Origin: Bacillota bacterium
Lineage (GTDB): Bacteria > Bacillota > Clostridia > Lachnospirales > Lachnospiraceae
Direction: 5' to 3'
Assembly (NCBI GenBank): GCA_023423045.1
Contig: JAFAGA010000019.1
Span: 52,262 to 116,261, forward strand
Length of the DNA: 64,000 nt
Shown here: positions 16,816 to 24,571 of the stretch, in pieces
Numbering within the stretch: the first letter of the stretch is position 1
Layout: the number at the start of each line of letters is the position of its first letter
Notes under the pieces: generated by a model
What the model saw: only the letters and a program-made list of their open reading frames with translations
Told to the model about the DNA's origin: nothing
The model's database searches: none
Translations under genes and position numbers: made by a program

Positions 16816-17166
16816 ATGGAGCCGTTAAGCAGAAAGCTGAAGGAAATCGGTGTGGATACCGGCCATGTGATTGACAGACTGGGCGGCAATGAAATGATAT
16901 ACCTTTCCATTTGCAGAAAGTTTTTATCGGATACGAACCATACAATGCTTCAGGAGGCCTTAAGGGACGGACAATTTTCGAAAGCACATGAGCATATTCA
17001 TACACTGAAGGGGGTTGCGGCAAATCTAGGGTTTGTGCATATTTACTCCCTCTGCCATCAATTGCTGTCCCATCTGGAGCAGAATGAGGCGTATCTCATA
17101 GAAATGGATACGGAGAAATTAGCGAGGGAATATCATAAGATTATTGCCGTTTTGAAAGAAGAATAA
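16816..17166 (+). CDS. Stand-alone Hpt (histidine phosphotransfer) domain protein
   Basis: A 116-residue helical protein that consists of a single Hpt domain. The phosphorylatable histidine is His62 in the motif HIHTLKGVAANLGF. Hpt proteins pass phosphate between hybrid histidine kinases and response regulators in the cytosol. No kinase or receiver gene is adjacent, so the partners are encoded elsewhere. It stands alone between the operon terminator and the ylxM promoter, which suggests independent transcription. Start context is modest (AAGGGAT upstream of ATG). Confidence 0.85.
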   Translation: MEPLSRKLKEIGVDTGHVIDRLGGNEMIYLSICRKFLSDTNHTMLQEALRDGQFSKAHEHIHTLKGVAANLGFVHIYSLCHQLLSHLEQNEAYLIEMDTEKLAREYHKIIAVLKEE

Positions 17167-17218
17167 GGTGGACTCACGGCGCTCAAATGATTGGGCTGAT
17201 ATATTGATAAAAAACACG

Positions 17219-17247
17219 TTGACAATCAATATTGAATTTGTTATACT
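17219..17247 (+). promoter_or_regulatory. Promoter of ylxM-ffh
   Basis: TTGACA (17219-17224), 17-bp spacer, TATACT (17242-17247). The predicted start, near 17254, falls inside the left arm of the dyad at 17248-17280. Confidence 0.82.
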
Positions 17248-17280
17248 ACCACCTGTAAAGAAATTTACTTTACAGGTGGT
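17248..17280. promoter_or_regulatory. Perfect 13-bp dyad over the ylxM transcription start and ribosome-binding site
   Basis: ACCACCTGTAAAG (17248-17260) and CTTTACAGGTGGT (17268-17280) form a perfect inverted repeat with a 7-nt centre, AAATTTA. The left arm abuts the -10 box; the right arm contains the likely Shine-Dalgarno GGTGG, 7 nt before ATG 17287. It could be an operator for a dimeric repressor. If transcription starts near 17254, a 7-bp RNA stem (TGTAAAG/CTTTACA) could still form next to the ribosome-binding site. I do not recognise the half-site. Confidence 0.75.
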
Positions 17281-17286
17281 GTCTTT

Positions 17287-17661
17287 ATGAGTCCTCAGGA
17301 AACCCAGATTGATAAGCTGGATGAGATTGTCGAACAATCGATATTATACGACTTTTACGGTGAATTGTTAAGTGAACATAAGAAGCGGATCTTTGAAGAT
17401 TATGTCTTAAATGACCTGTCTCTCGGTGAGATTGCTGCGGAGCAGGGAATCAGCAGACAGGGGGTTCGCGATATTGTAAAGCGCTGTACCCAGGAATTAA
17501 AGGAGTACGAAGCGAAGTTATCCCTGGTAAGTAAGTTCAGGTCAATCAAAGATAAACTAAATGAGATTAAAAGTCTGACGGCTCAGACAAAGAGCGGCAA
17601 TGACTTGTCAAAAATCGAAGAGATAACAACATTGGCAGATGATATTTTAAAGGAGCTGTAA
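17287..17661 (+). CDS. ylxM: YlxM family DNA-binding/SRP-associated protein
   Basis: A 124-residue protein with a sigma-70 region 4-like helix-turn-helix (LSEHKKRIFEDYVLNDLSLGEIAAEQGISRQGVRDIVKRC), followed by a helical tail. YlxM is encoded next to ffh in many Firmicutes and modulates signal recognition particle activity in streptococci. Here it precedes ffh by 5 nt. An autoregulatory role at the dyad over its own start is possible but unproven. Confidence 0.9.
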   Translation: MSPQETQIDKLDEIVEQSILYDFYGELLSEHKKRIFEDYVLNDLSLGEIAAEQGISRQGVRDIVKRCTQELKEYEAKLSLVSKFRSIKDKLNEIKSLTAQTKSGNDLSKIEEITTLADDILKEL

Positions 17662-17666
17662 TTCAT

Positions 17667-19010
17667 ATGGCATTTGAAAATCTATCGGATAAATTACAGA
17701 ATATTTTTAAGGGCTTAAAGGGAAAGGGACGTCTTTCCGAAGCTGACGTTAAGAATGCTCTGAAGGAAGTAAAGATGGCTTTATTGGAAGCCGATGTTAA
17801 CTTCAAAGTGGTTAAGAATTTTATCAATACCATCCAGGAGCGTGCTGTTGGGCAAGATGTATTAAACAGTTTGACTCCCGGACAGATGGTAATTAAAATT
17901 GTTAATGAAGAGATGGTCAATCTCCTGGGCGAGGAAACAGTGGAAATCCAGCTGAAGCCGGCCAGCGAGATCACAGTGATCATGATGTGCGGTTTGCAGG
18001 GTGCAGGTAAGACAACGACTGTCGCCAAAATTGCCGGAAAACTGAAATCCAAGGGACGCAAGCCTCTCCTGGTGGCCTGTGATATCTACCGTCCTGCGGC
18101 GATAGAGCAGCTGCAGATCAACGGTGATAAGCAGGGAGTAAGCGTGTTTTCCATGGGGGATAAGCACAAGCCCCTGAATATTGCCAAGGCAGCTATGGAG
18201 CACGCATCAAAGAACGGATATAATGTAGTTATGCTGGATACTGCAGGGCGGCTTCATATCGATGAAGCCATGATGGAAGAGCTGCAGGAGATTAAATCAA
18301 ATATAACGGTGCATCAGACCATCTTGGTGGTGGATGCGATGACAGGACAGGATGCAGTTAATGTGTCCGAGATGTTCCATGAAAAGCTTACCATTGACGG
18401 TGTTATCCTCACCAAGCTTGACGGTGATACCAGAGGCGGTGCCGCACTATCCATCCGTGCAGTTACAGGGCGTCCGATTCTTTACATCGGTATGGGTGAG
18501 AAATTATCCGATCTGGAGCAGTTTTACCCGGACCGTATGGCTTCCCGTATTCTGGGGATGGGTGACATTCTCACTCTGATTGATAAGGCCCAGGCGGAGT
18601 TTGATGAAACCAAAGCAAGGGAACTGGAGAAGAAGCTCAAGAAGGCGGAGTTTGATTTTAACGACTTCCTGGACCAGATGCAGCAGGTCAAGAAGATGGG
18701 CGGCCTCACAGACCTTCTGGGCATGATACCCGGTATGGGAAAACAGTTAAAGGGTGTGGAGATTGATGAGAATGCACTTTCCTCCACCGAGGCGATTATC
18801 TATTCCATGACCAAGGCAGAGCGCTCCAATCCGGACATATTGAACCCTTCCCGTAAGAAGAGAATTGCAGCCGGAGCCGGTGTTGATATCAGCGAGGTGA
18901 ATGCTCTGGTTAAGCAGTTTGAGCAATCCAAGAAGATGATGAAGCAATTCTCGGGAATGATGGGCAAGGGCAAGAAACATGGCGGCTTCAAGATGCCCTT
19001 TGGATTTTAG
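17667..19010 (+). CDS. ffh: Signal recognition particle protein Ffh
   Basis: A 447-residue SRP54 GTPase. The N domain is followed by the G domain with P-loop GLQGAGKTT, DTAGR and TKLDGDTRGG. From about residue 300 a methionine-rich M domain (MQQVKKMGG, MIPGMG, MMKQFSGMMGKG) binds 4.5S RNA and signal sequences. It pairs with FtsY (5183). AAAGGAG precedes the ATG inside the 3' end of ylxM. The RNA partner is not in this window. Confidence 0.98.
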   Translation: MAFENLSDKLQNIFKGLKGKGRLSEADVKNALKEVKMALLEADVNFKVVKNFINTIQERAVGQDVLNSLTPGQMVIKIVNEEMVNLLGEETVEIQLKPASEITVIMMCGLQGAGKTTTVAKIAGKLKSKGRKPLLVACDIYRPAAIEQLQINGDKQGVSVFSMGDKHKPLNIAKAAMEHASKNGYNVVMLDTAGRLHIDEAMMEELQEIKSNITVHQTILVVDAMTGQDAVNVSEMFHEKLTIDGVILTKLDGDTRGGAALSIRAVTGRPILYIGMGEKLSDLEQFYPDRMASRILGMGDILTLIDKAQAEFDETKARELEKKLKKAEFDFNDFLDQMQQVKKMGGLTDLLGMIPGMGKQLKGVEIDENALSSTEAIIYSMTKAERSNPDILNPSRKKRIAAGAGVDISEVNALVKQFEQSKKMMKQFSGMMGKGKKHGGFKMPFGF

Positions 19011-19093
19011 TTTGTGTTGTATAGCGTTTCCGGTAATTTATTTCCGGGAACATGTTACAATAGATTTTGATACTTTATAAGGAGGTGAAATAC

Positions 19094-19336
19094 ATGGCAG
19101 TAAAGATTAGATTAAAGAGAATGGGACAGAAGAAGGCTCCTTTCTATAGAATTGTTGTTTCTGATTCCAGAACACCCAGAGATGGTAGATTTATTGAGGA
19201 AATCGGTACCTATGATCCGACTCAGAATCCCAGCGCTTTCAAAGTAGATGCAGAGGCAGCTAAGAAGTGGTTGGCAAACGGTGCTCAGCCTACTGATACC
19301 GTAGGTAAGATCTTCAAGAATGCAGGTATTCTGTAA
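19094..19336 (+). CDS. rpsP: 30S ribosomal protein bS16
   Basis: An 80-residue basic protein that starts MAVKIRLKRMGQKKAPFYRIVVSDSR, the hallmark of bS16, an assembly protein of the small subunit. AAGGAGGTG lies 5 nt before ATG 19094; an upstream in-frame ATG (19067) adds only an unconserved extension. It follows ffh and precedes khpA, rimM, trmD and rplS in the usual order. Confidence 0.98.
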   Translation: MAVKIRLKRMGQKKAPFYRIVVSDSRTPRDGRFIEEIGTYDPTQNPSAFKVDAEAAKKWLANGAQPTDTVGKIFKNAGIL

Positions 19337-19364
19337 ATCAAATTCGGTTACAGTTTGGCCATGC

Positions 19365-19428
19365 CATTCATAATTTGGCAGATGTGCGATATCTTATAAG
19401 GCATGTGTATGTCGCCAAATTATGAATG
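19365..19428. repeat. 15-bp perfect inverted repeat after rpsP
   Basis: CATTCATAATTTGGC (19365-19379) pairs perfectly with GCCAAATTATGAATG (19414-19428) across a 34-nt loop. It is followed by GCATCTGTCC and has no T tract, so it is not a standard terminator. An RNase III site, an mRNA 3'-end stabiliser or a small palindromic repeat element are possible. Confidence 0.75.
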
Positions 19429-19445
19429 CCGGGCATCTGTCCTAT

Positions 19446-19510
19446 AGAAACATTTGTGTAACTTGTGCTTTGCGAGCAAACTTCCACGCGCAGATTACAC
19501 AAATGTTTCT
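19446..19510. repeat. 16-bp perfect inverted repeat before khpA
   Basis: AGAAACATTTGTGTAA (19446-19461) pairs perfectly with TTACACAAATGTTTCT (19495-19510) across a 33-nt loop. It begins 17 nt after the previous hairpin and ends 54 nt before the khpA start. There is no T tract. A short GCGG-TGTTT-CCGC stem (19536-19548) follows, immediately before the khpA ribosome-binding context. Confidence 0.75.
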
Positions 19511-19563
19511 GCATGGCTTAACTGTATCCATATTCGCGGTGTTTCCGCAGAATGGAGATTTAT

Positions 19564-19797
19564 ATGATGAAGGAATTAGTTGAAGTAATCGCTAAATCGC
19601 TCGTGGATCATCCCGATGAGGTTGTTGTCACGGAAAAGGAAACCGATAAAGCAATTGTTGTGGAATTAAAAGTCGCTTCTGAGGATATGGGTAAAGTAAT
19701 CGGAAAACAAGGCCGTATCGCCAAGTCGATTCGTACCGTAGTGAAAGCAGCCGCAACAAAGGATGATAAAAAGGTAGTAGTTGAGATTCTGCAGTAG
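19564..19797 (+). CDS. khpA: KH-domain RNA-binding protein KhpA
   Basis: A 77-residue single type-II KH-domain protein (YlqC/KhpA). The RNA-binding loop is GKVIGKQGRIAKSIRTVVKAA. In streptococci KhpA dimerises with KhpB/Jag and binds small and messenger RNAs that affect cell elongation. ATG 19552 is in frame but belongs to the ribosome-binding sequence AATGGAGAT, so ATG 19564 is preferred. It sits between rpsP and rimM, its usual place. Confidence 0.95.
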   Translation: MMKELVEVIAKSLVDHPDEVVVTEKETDKAIVVELKVASEDMGKVIGKQGRIAKSIRTVVKAAATKDDKKVVVEILQ

Positions 19798-19836
19798 CAG
19801 TAAATCCAATTGCAGTTTTTCCTGTGCAGAGTCAAG

Positions 19837-19913
19837 GAAGCTGTTTGTTATGTCATATGGAATATTTTCATGAAATATTTTTCATAGCTGGCATAGTGGA
19901 ACAGCTTCTTTTT
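19837..19913 (+). terminator. Terminator after khpA with nested stem
   Basis: GAAGCTGTT (19837-19845) pairs with AACAGCTTC (19900-19908), followed by TTTTTG. The large loop holds a second stem, AATATTT-TCATG-AAATATT (19861-19879). It begins about 40 nt after the khpA stop. The length of the outer loop makes folding slower than in simple terminators, so efficiency is uncertain. Confidence 0.68.
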
Positions 19914-20086
19914 GTACAAAGCCCTTCTTTAAGAATGCAACGGTTGCTTATAATGAAAGTGAGCAAGTTTTCATAGAGATGGATCTGCTTGTCCGGGATG
20001 TGTTTCTTTCCGGTCAAGCTGCGGATTCCATCAGCCTGGTAGGATAGTGCAACAAAATGAATACGTTATGGAAAGGGATGAGCAAT
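19914..20086 (+). promoter_or_regulatory. Structured leader before rimM
   Basis: This stretch has a TATAAT (19949-19954) with a weak -35, then a long interrupted hairpin. GATGGATC (19978-19985) pairs with GATTCCATC (20024-20032), and inside it GCTTGTCCGG pairs with CCGGTCAAGC with one mismatch. The hairpin ends about 40 nt before the rimM ribosome-binding site. It may be a leader controlling the rimM-trmD-rplS transcript. I do not recognise it as a named riboswitch or ribosomal-protein leader. Confidence 0.4.
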
Positions 20087-20593
20087 ATGGATGATTATCT
20101 TAGAGTAGGAGTCATTACAACCACCCATGGGATTCGCGGTGAAGTCAAGGTGTTTCCCACCACCGATGATCCCGGCAGGTTTAAAGAGCTGAAAATGGTA
20201 TTCCTGGATACCGGAAAAGAGCTTCTGCCGCTGGAGCTGGAAGGTGTTAAATTTTTTAAGCAATTGGCAATACTAAAGTTTAAAGGCATTGATGATATCA
20301 ATGAAATTGAAAAATACCGCGGGAAGGATCTTTTGATCCACCGGGAGGATGCGGTGGAGCTGGAAGAAGGGGAGTATTTTATCTTTGATCTGATTGATTC
20401 CACGGTTTATACCGAGGATGGCAAAGAACTGGGGACTCTGATTGAGATAATGACCACGGCGGCCAACGATGTATATGTGGTAAAAACTTTGGCCGGGAAG
20501 GAGCTTCTAATCCCTTCCATCAAAGAATGTATTCTGGATGTGGATGTCGCAAACAAAAAAATTGTAGTTCATTTATTGGACGGCTTAATGTAA
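20087..20593 (+). CDS. rimM: 16S rRNA processing protein RimM
   Basis: A 168-residue assembly factor for the head of the 30S subunit that interacts with uS19. The N-terminal domain reads MDDYLRVGVITTTHGIRGEVKVFPTTDDPGRF, a near-exact family signature, and a PRC-barrel C-terminal half follows (YFIFDLIDSTVYTEDGKELGTL). Earlier in-frame ATGs at 20057 and 20078 add residues not expected in the family; GAAAGGG precedes 20087. It is followed by trmD, as usual. Confidence 0.95.
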   Translation: MDDYLRVGVITTTHGIRGEVKVFPTTDDPGRFKELKMVFLDTGKELLPLELEGVKFFKQLAILKFKGIDDINEIEKYRGKDLLIHREDAVELEEGEYFIFDLIDSTVYTEDGKELGTLIEIMTTAANDVYVVKTLAGKELLIPSIKECILDVDVANKKIVVHLLDGLM

Positions 20594-20678
20594 AAGGCGG
20601 CGCTGCAAGCCGTCAGCAGGTTGGAAAGAAAGTGTAAAAACACATCTCCATAGTAGAAAGAAAGGTGCAGATACTCGG

Positions 20679-21455
20679 ATGAATTTTCATGTACTTACGC
20701 TTTTTCCGGATATGATTCTACAAGGTTTAAATACCAGCATCACCGGAAGAGCAATGGATAAAGGGTTAATTTCAGTAAACACGGTAAATATCAGGGATTT
20801 CAGTAATGATAAGCATAATAGAGTGGACGATTATCCATATGGAGGCGGCGCCGGTATGGTAATGCAGGCAGAGCCTGTCTATAAGGCTTATGGATATCTT
20901 GCAAATCACATTAAGCTCTCCAAAGAGGAAGCCCAGGAGTATCACAAACCGAAGGTAATCTATGTGACTCCCCAGGGAAGCATATTCAATCAAAGCATGG
21001 CACAGGAGTTTGCCGGGGAAGAGGACCTGGTTTTTCTGTGCGGGCATTACGAGGGCATTGATGAGCGTGTATTGGATATGATAGTGACGGATTATGTGTC
21101 CATTGGTGATTATGTTCTGACCGGAGGAGAATTGCCGGCTATGGTCATGATAGATGCGATCTCCCGGTTGATTCCCGGTGTTCTGAATAATGAGGTTTCC
21201 TCCGAATTCGAATCCTTCCAGGATAATCTGCTGGAATATCCCCAGTATACCAGACCTGATGTTTTCATGGGACAGCGGGTTCCGGAGGTACTGCTGACCG
21301 GCCATCACGCGAATATTGATGCCTGGCGAAGACAGCAATCCATTCTCCGGACCTATGAACGCCGCCCGGATTTGCTGGAGAAAGCGAATCTCACCGAGAA
21401 AGAGGGGGAGTTCCTGACCCGCCTGATTTTTCAAAAAAATTATGATGTATATTAG
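20679..21455 (+). CDS. trmD: tRNA (guanine-37-N1)-methyltransferase TrmD
   Basis: A 258-residue SPOUT methyltransferase that methylates G37 next to the anticodon and prevents +1 frameshifts. It begins MNFHVLTLFPDMI. The trefoil knot shows LCGHYEGIDERV and YVSIGDYVLTGGELPAMVMIDAISRLIPGVL, which form the S-adenosylmethionine site. Length is normal (240-260). It lies between rimM and rplS. Confidence 0.97.
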   Translation: MNFHVLTLFPDMILQGLNTSITGRAMDKGLISVNTVNIRDFSNDKHNRVDDYPYGGGAGMVMQAEPVYKAYGYLANHIKLSKEEAQEYHKPKVIYVTPQGSIFNQSMAQEFAGEEDLVFLCGHYEGIDERVLDMIVTDYVSIGDYVLTGGELPAMVMIDAISRLIPGVLNNEVSSEFESFQDNLLEYPQYTRPDVFMGQRVPEVLLTGHHANIDAWRRQQSILRTYERRPDLLEKANLTEKEGEFLTRLIFQKNYDVY

Positions 21456-21615
21456 AGATAAAGTACTTGCAATTGTAGCCTGTTTATGCTAGAGTAAGAT
21501 GTTGTGAGATGGGATGGTCCTCTGGTACCGCACATTGTGTAAATGGAATGGTATTGGCTCTTTGCCTTTATCCTATTGGGTATTAAGAACATCTAAATAT
21601 GAAGGAGGTCACAAA

Positions 21616-21963
21616 ATGAACGATATTATTAAGAGTATTGAAGCTGAGCAGTTGAAAGCGGAGGTTACCAAATTCAACGTAGGCGACACGGTTCGTGTTT
21701 ACGCAAAGGTAAAGGAAGGTAACCGTGAAAGACTTCAGGTTTTCGAAGGCACCGTTATTAAGAGACAGAATGGCAGCTCAAGAGAGACCTTTACGGTAAG
21801 AAAAGCATCCAATGGTATTGGTGTTGAAAAGACTTGGCCGCTGCACAGTCCCAGCATTGACCGGATTGAGGTAGTGAGACGCGGTAAGGTTAGACAGGCA
21901 AAGCTTTTCTATTTACGTGATAGAGTTGGTAAGAGAGCTAAGGTTAAAGAAGTAATCAGATAG
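21616..21963 (+). CDS. rplS: 50S ribosomal protein bL19
   Basis: A 115-residue protein with family signatures FNVGDTVRVYAKVKEGNRERLQVFEGTVI and SPSIDRIEVVRRGKVRQAKLFYLRDRVGKRAKVKE. It lies at the 30S-50S interface. GAAGGAGG is 7 nt before ATG 21616; an upstream in-frame ATG (21514) would add an unconserved 34-residue extension. The 160-bp gap after trmD could hold a promoter (TTGCAA-17-TAGAGT near 21469), but this is weak. It is closed by a strong terminator. Confidence 0.98.
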   Translation: MNDIIKSIEAEQLKAEVTKFNVGDTVRVYAKVKEGNRERLQVFEGTVIKRQNGSSRETFTVRKASNGIGVEKTWPLHSPSIDRIEVVRRGKVRQAKLFYLRDRVGKRAKVKEVIR

Positions 21964-21970
21964 TACAACG

Positions 21971-22003
21971 AAGGGACAATGCTTAAGAGATTGTCCCTTT
22001 TTT
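21971..22003 (+). terminator. Terminator after rplS
   Basis: AAGGGACAAT (21971-21980) pairs with ATTGTCCCTT (21990-21999), with a 9-nt loop and a following T tract of six or more. This is a textbook intrinsic terminator 8 nt after the rplS stop. Confidence 0.93.
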
Positions 22004-22054
22004 ATCACATACGCAAGTCTTTTGTGTGTTCGAAGAAAGGATTCGGTTATCCCT

Positions 22055-22654
22055 ATGGACTATGATTTTGATAAAGAAAGCAAAAAACCGTTTATCATGA
22101 AACTCTTCATTGAGATATTTATTTGGGCAGCACAGATTGCCGCGGTGGTTTTCCTGGCTTATTTTATTGTATATTATGCTCTGGAGCGGACGAATATGGT
22201 TGGAATCTCCATGGAGAATACCTTATCCGACGGGGATCAGATCATCATCAATAAATTTTCCTATCGTTTTACTGATCCCAAGCGCTTTGATGTTATCGTC
22301 TTTAAAAAGAGCGGCAGAGAACACAGCTATTATGATATTAAGCGAATCATTGCCCTGCCGGGAGAGACCGTCCAGTTTCAGGACGAGGTGATCTATATTG
22401 ACGGGGTGCCCATGAATGAGGTTGTCAATGTGGAGGCTATGGCCAATTATGGCCTGGCTGCGGAGGAGATCCGGCTTGAGGAGAATGAATACTTTGTATT
22501 GGGTGATAATCGCAATAACAGTGAGGACAGCCGTTTTGCCAGTGTCGGAATGATCCGGCGGGAGGAAATCGTCGGGAAGGCCTTCCTTCGAACAACCCCT
22601 TTTAATTTTGTAAATAAATTGAATTTGATAAAAGAAACCGAATCAGAGGAATAG
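22055..22654 (+). CDS. lepB: Signal peptidase I
   Basis: A 199-residue type I signal peptidase that cleaves exported preproteins outside the membrane. One N-terminal membrane helix spans about residues 17-42. The catalytic serine is Ser52 in GISMENTL and the general base is Lys96 in YDIKRIIALPGE; the later box GDNRNNSEDSR is also conserved. A TTG at 22022 is in frame, but the family N-terminus and AAAGGA favour ATG 22055. It starts a new unit after the rplS terminator and precedes rbgA. Confidence 0.95.
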   Translation: MDYDFDKESKKPFIMKLFIEIFIWAAQIAAVVFLAYFIVYYALERTNMVGISMENTLSDGDQIIINKFSYRFTDPKRFDVIVFKKSGREHSYYDIKRIIALPGETVQFQDEVIYIDGVPMNEVVNVEAMANYGLAAEEIRLEENEYFVLGDNRNNSEDSRFASVGMIRREEIVGKAFLRTTPFNFVNKLNLIKETESEE

Positions 22655-22731
22655 TTAAACTGTAGTGATACAGGAATAGGAACAGTAATAAGGAAGAAGC
22701 TGAGCAGGTGCTTGGCGATTGGAGGTAACAA

Positions 22732-23691
22732 ATGCATTATCAATGGTATCCTGGTCATATGGCCAAAGCAAAACGAGCGATGCAGGAGGATATGAAGCTG
22801 ATTGATGTGGTAATTGAGCTGGTAGATGCCAGAATACCGCAATCCAGCATGAATCCGGATATTGATGCGCTGGCAAAAAATAAATCCAGGGTCATATTGC
22901 TGAATAAGGCGGATATGGCAGATCAGCGCTATAATCAAGCCTGGAAGGAATATTTTGAGAATAAGGGCTATTATGCGTCCCTGGTGAATTCCCGAAGCGG
23001 TTCCGGTGTCAAGCAGGTTCAGGATATCGTTAATAAGGCATGTCAGGCTAAAATTGAACGGGATCGCAAAAGAGGTATCCTAAATCGTCCAGTCCGTGCC
23101 ATGATTGTTGGTATTCCCAATGTAGGAAAATCCACCTTTATCAATAGCTTCGTCGGTAAGGCCTCTACAAAGACAGGAAATAAGCCGGGTGTTACCAAAG
23201 GCAAGCAGTGGATTCGTTTGAGTAAAACCGTGGAATTACTGGATACACCGGGGATTCTGTGGCCCAAGTTTGAGGACCAGTCGGTGGGCTTAAAGCTGGC
23301 CCTGATCGGCTCTATTAATGATAATATAATCGACACCACAAGTATGTCCCTGGAATTAATTCTGCTGCTCCATAGATATTATCCGGAAGTTTTGCCAGGC
23401 CGTTACGACCTGGAGATTACCGAGAAAGACCTGGATATTCCCCGGGCGGCAGCGGTGCTGGAGCAGATCGCCAGGAAGCGGGCCTGTCTGCTGAAGGGCG
23501 GAGAGCCGGATATCGACCGTGCTGCCGGACTTTTCATAGATGATTTTCGCAGCACTAAGCTGGGGAATATTACGCTGGAGTTCCCGCCGAAGGGGAAAGC
23601 GGAATCGGAAAAAGATAAAACGGAACCAGAAAGAGATAAAACAAAACCCCAAGAAGATAAAATAGAAATGCAAAGAGATAAAATGGAATAG
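22732..23691 (+). CDS. rbgA: Ribosome biogenesis GTPase RbgA (YlqF), with repetitive tail
   Basis: A 319-residue circularly permuted GTPase needed for late 50S assembly. Motif order is permuted: NKAD (G4) comes before GIPNVGKSTFIN (G1) and DTPG (G3). It begins MHYQWYPGHMAKA, the typical start. The C-terminal RNA-binding helices are followed by an unusual tail of four 7-residue repeats of the type (E/K)xxxDK(T/I/M), residues 291-318. The tail is encoded by imperfect 21-bp direct repeats (23602-23685) and is not part of the conserved fold. Confidence 0.95.
   Translation: MHYQWYPGHMAKAKRAMQEDMKLIDVVIELVDARIPQSSMNPDIDALAKNKSRVILLNKADMADQRYNQAWKEYFENKGYYASLVNSRSGSGVKQVQDIVNKACQAKIERDRKRGILNRPVRAMIVGIPNVGKSTFINSFVGKASTKTGNKPGVTKGKQWIRLSKTVELLDTPGILWPKFEDQSVGLKLALIGSINDNIIDTTSMSLELILLLHRYYPEVLPGRYDLEITEKDLDIPRAAAVLEQIARKRACLLKGGEPDIDRAAGLFIDDFRSTKLGNITLEFPPKGKAESEKDKTEPERDKTKPQEDKIEMQRDKME
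23602..23685 (+). repeat. Four imperfect 21-bp tandem repeats in the 3' end of rbgA
   Basis: Units start at 23602, 23623, 23644 and 23665. Each encodes seven residues ending in Asp-Lys-(Thr/Ile/Met), with GATAAAA constant in every unit. The reading frame is kept and the gene stops 3 nt after the array. This suggests copy-number expansion under selection for frame only. Confidence 0.85.
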
Positions 23692-23715
23692 ACACATAAG
23701 AAGGAGGTTTCTTTC

Positions 23716-24510
23716 ATGACAATCAGAAACAATTCCGAGAATACTGCTCCAAAGAAGATATCTCTGATTAAGCTGGAGTTCATGCAGGCTTCCGCCCGGG
23801 AGATACCCGAATTACTTGAGAAATACGCCGGGGATGAGCGGAGCGGTGTGATCACCATCTGCAATCAATACCGTAACCGGACTCAGGCACTTCAAAAGGA
23901 GCTGGAGCGCCTGGAGAAGATGAAGGCCTATGAGCGGAAATATAGTGAATTTGAATATATCTGCGGCATTGACGAGGTAGGCAGAGGTCCCTTTGCCGGG
24001 CCGGTGATCGCTGCAGCAGTGATTCTTCCCAAGGATTGCAATATCCTGTATATCAATGATTCCAAGCAATTAACCGAGAAGAAGCGGGAGGAGCTGTATG
24101 ATGAGATTATAGATAAGGCAGTCGCCTTTGGCATTGGAAGTGTTCCGCCCGGACAGATTGATGAGATCAATATATTGCAGGCAACCTATGAAGCAATGCG
24201 CAAGGCCATCGGAAATCTGTCCGTCAAGCCGGATCTGTTGCTGAATGATGCTGTTACGATACCGGGGATTACCATACGTCAGGTTCCCATCGTCAAAGGG
24301 GATGCCAAAAGCATCTCTATTGCAGCTGCCAGTATTATAGCCAAGGTGACGAGAGACCGGATGATGGGGGCATACCATCAGGTTTTTCCTCAATACGATT
24401 TTGCCAGCAATAAGGGCTACGGCTCTGCCAGACATATCGATGCCATCCGGCAATACGGCATTACCCCGATTCATCGCAAAACCTTTGTTAAGAACTTTGT
24501 AACCGGCTGA
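23716..24510 (+). CDS. rnhB: Ribonuclease HII
   Basis: A 264-residue enzyme that removes ribonucleotides from DNA. The catalytic block YICGIDEVGRGPFAGPVIAAAV supplies the Asp-Glu pair; DAKSISIAAASIIAKVTRDRMM and the tail DFASNKGYGSARHIDAI...GITPIHRKTF supply the rest. About 75 residues precede the catalytic domain, the helical N-terminal extension seen in many Firmicutes RnhB proteins. AAGGAGG precedes the ATG, 24 nt after rbgA. Confidence 0.96.
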   Translation: MTIRNNSENTAPKKISLIKLEFMQASAREIPELLEKYAGDERSGVITICNQYRNRTQALQKELERLEKMKAYERKYSEFEYICGIDEVGRGPFAGPVIAAAVILPKDCNILYINDSKQLTEKKREELYDEIIDKAVAFGIGSVPPGQIDEINILQATYEAMRKAIGNLSVKPDLLLNDAVTIPGITIRQVPIVKGDAKSISIAAASIIAKVTRDRMMGAYHQVFPQYDFASNKGYGSARHIDAIRQYGITPIHRKTFVKNFVTG

Positions 24511-24571
24511 AGCGTTGCGTGCAGGAGGCCGATCGGTCATTTTACAGTGAAGGAAGACGGGAGGGAGCTTC

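Noticed and set aside
21514..21615. In-frame upstream extension of rplS as a leader peptide
   Set aside because: bL19 begins at the AGGAGG-preceded ATG 21616; the extension merely happens to lack stops.
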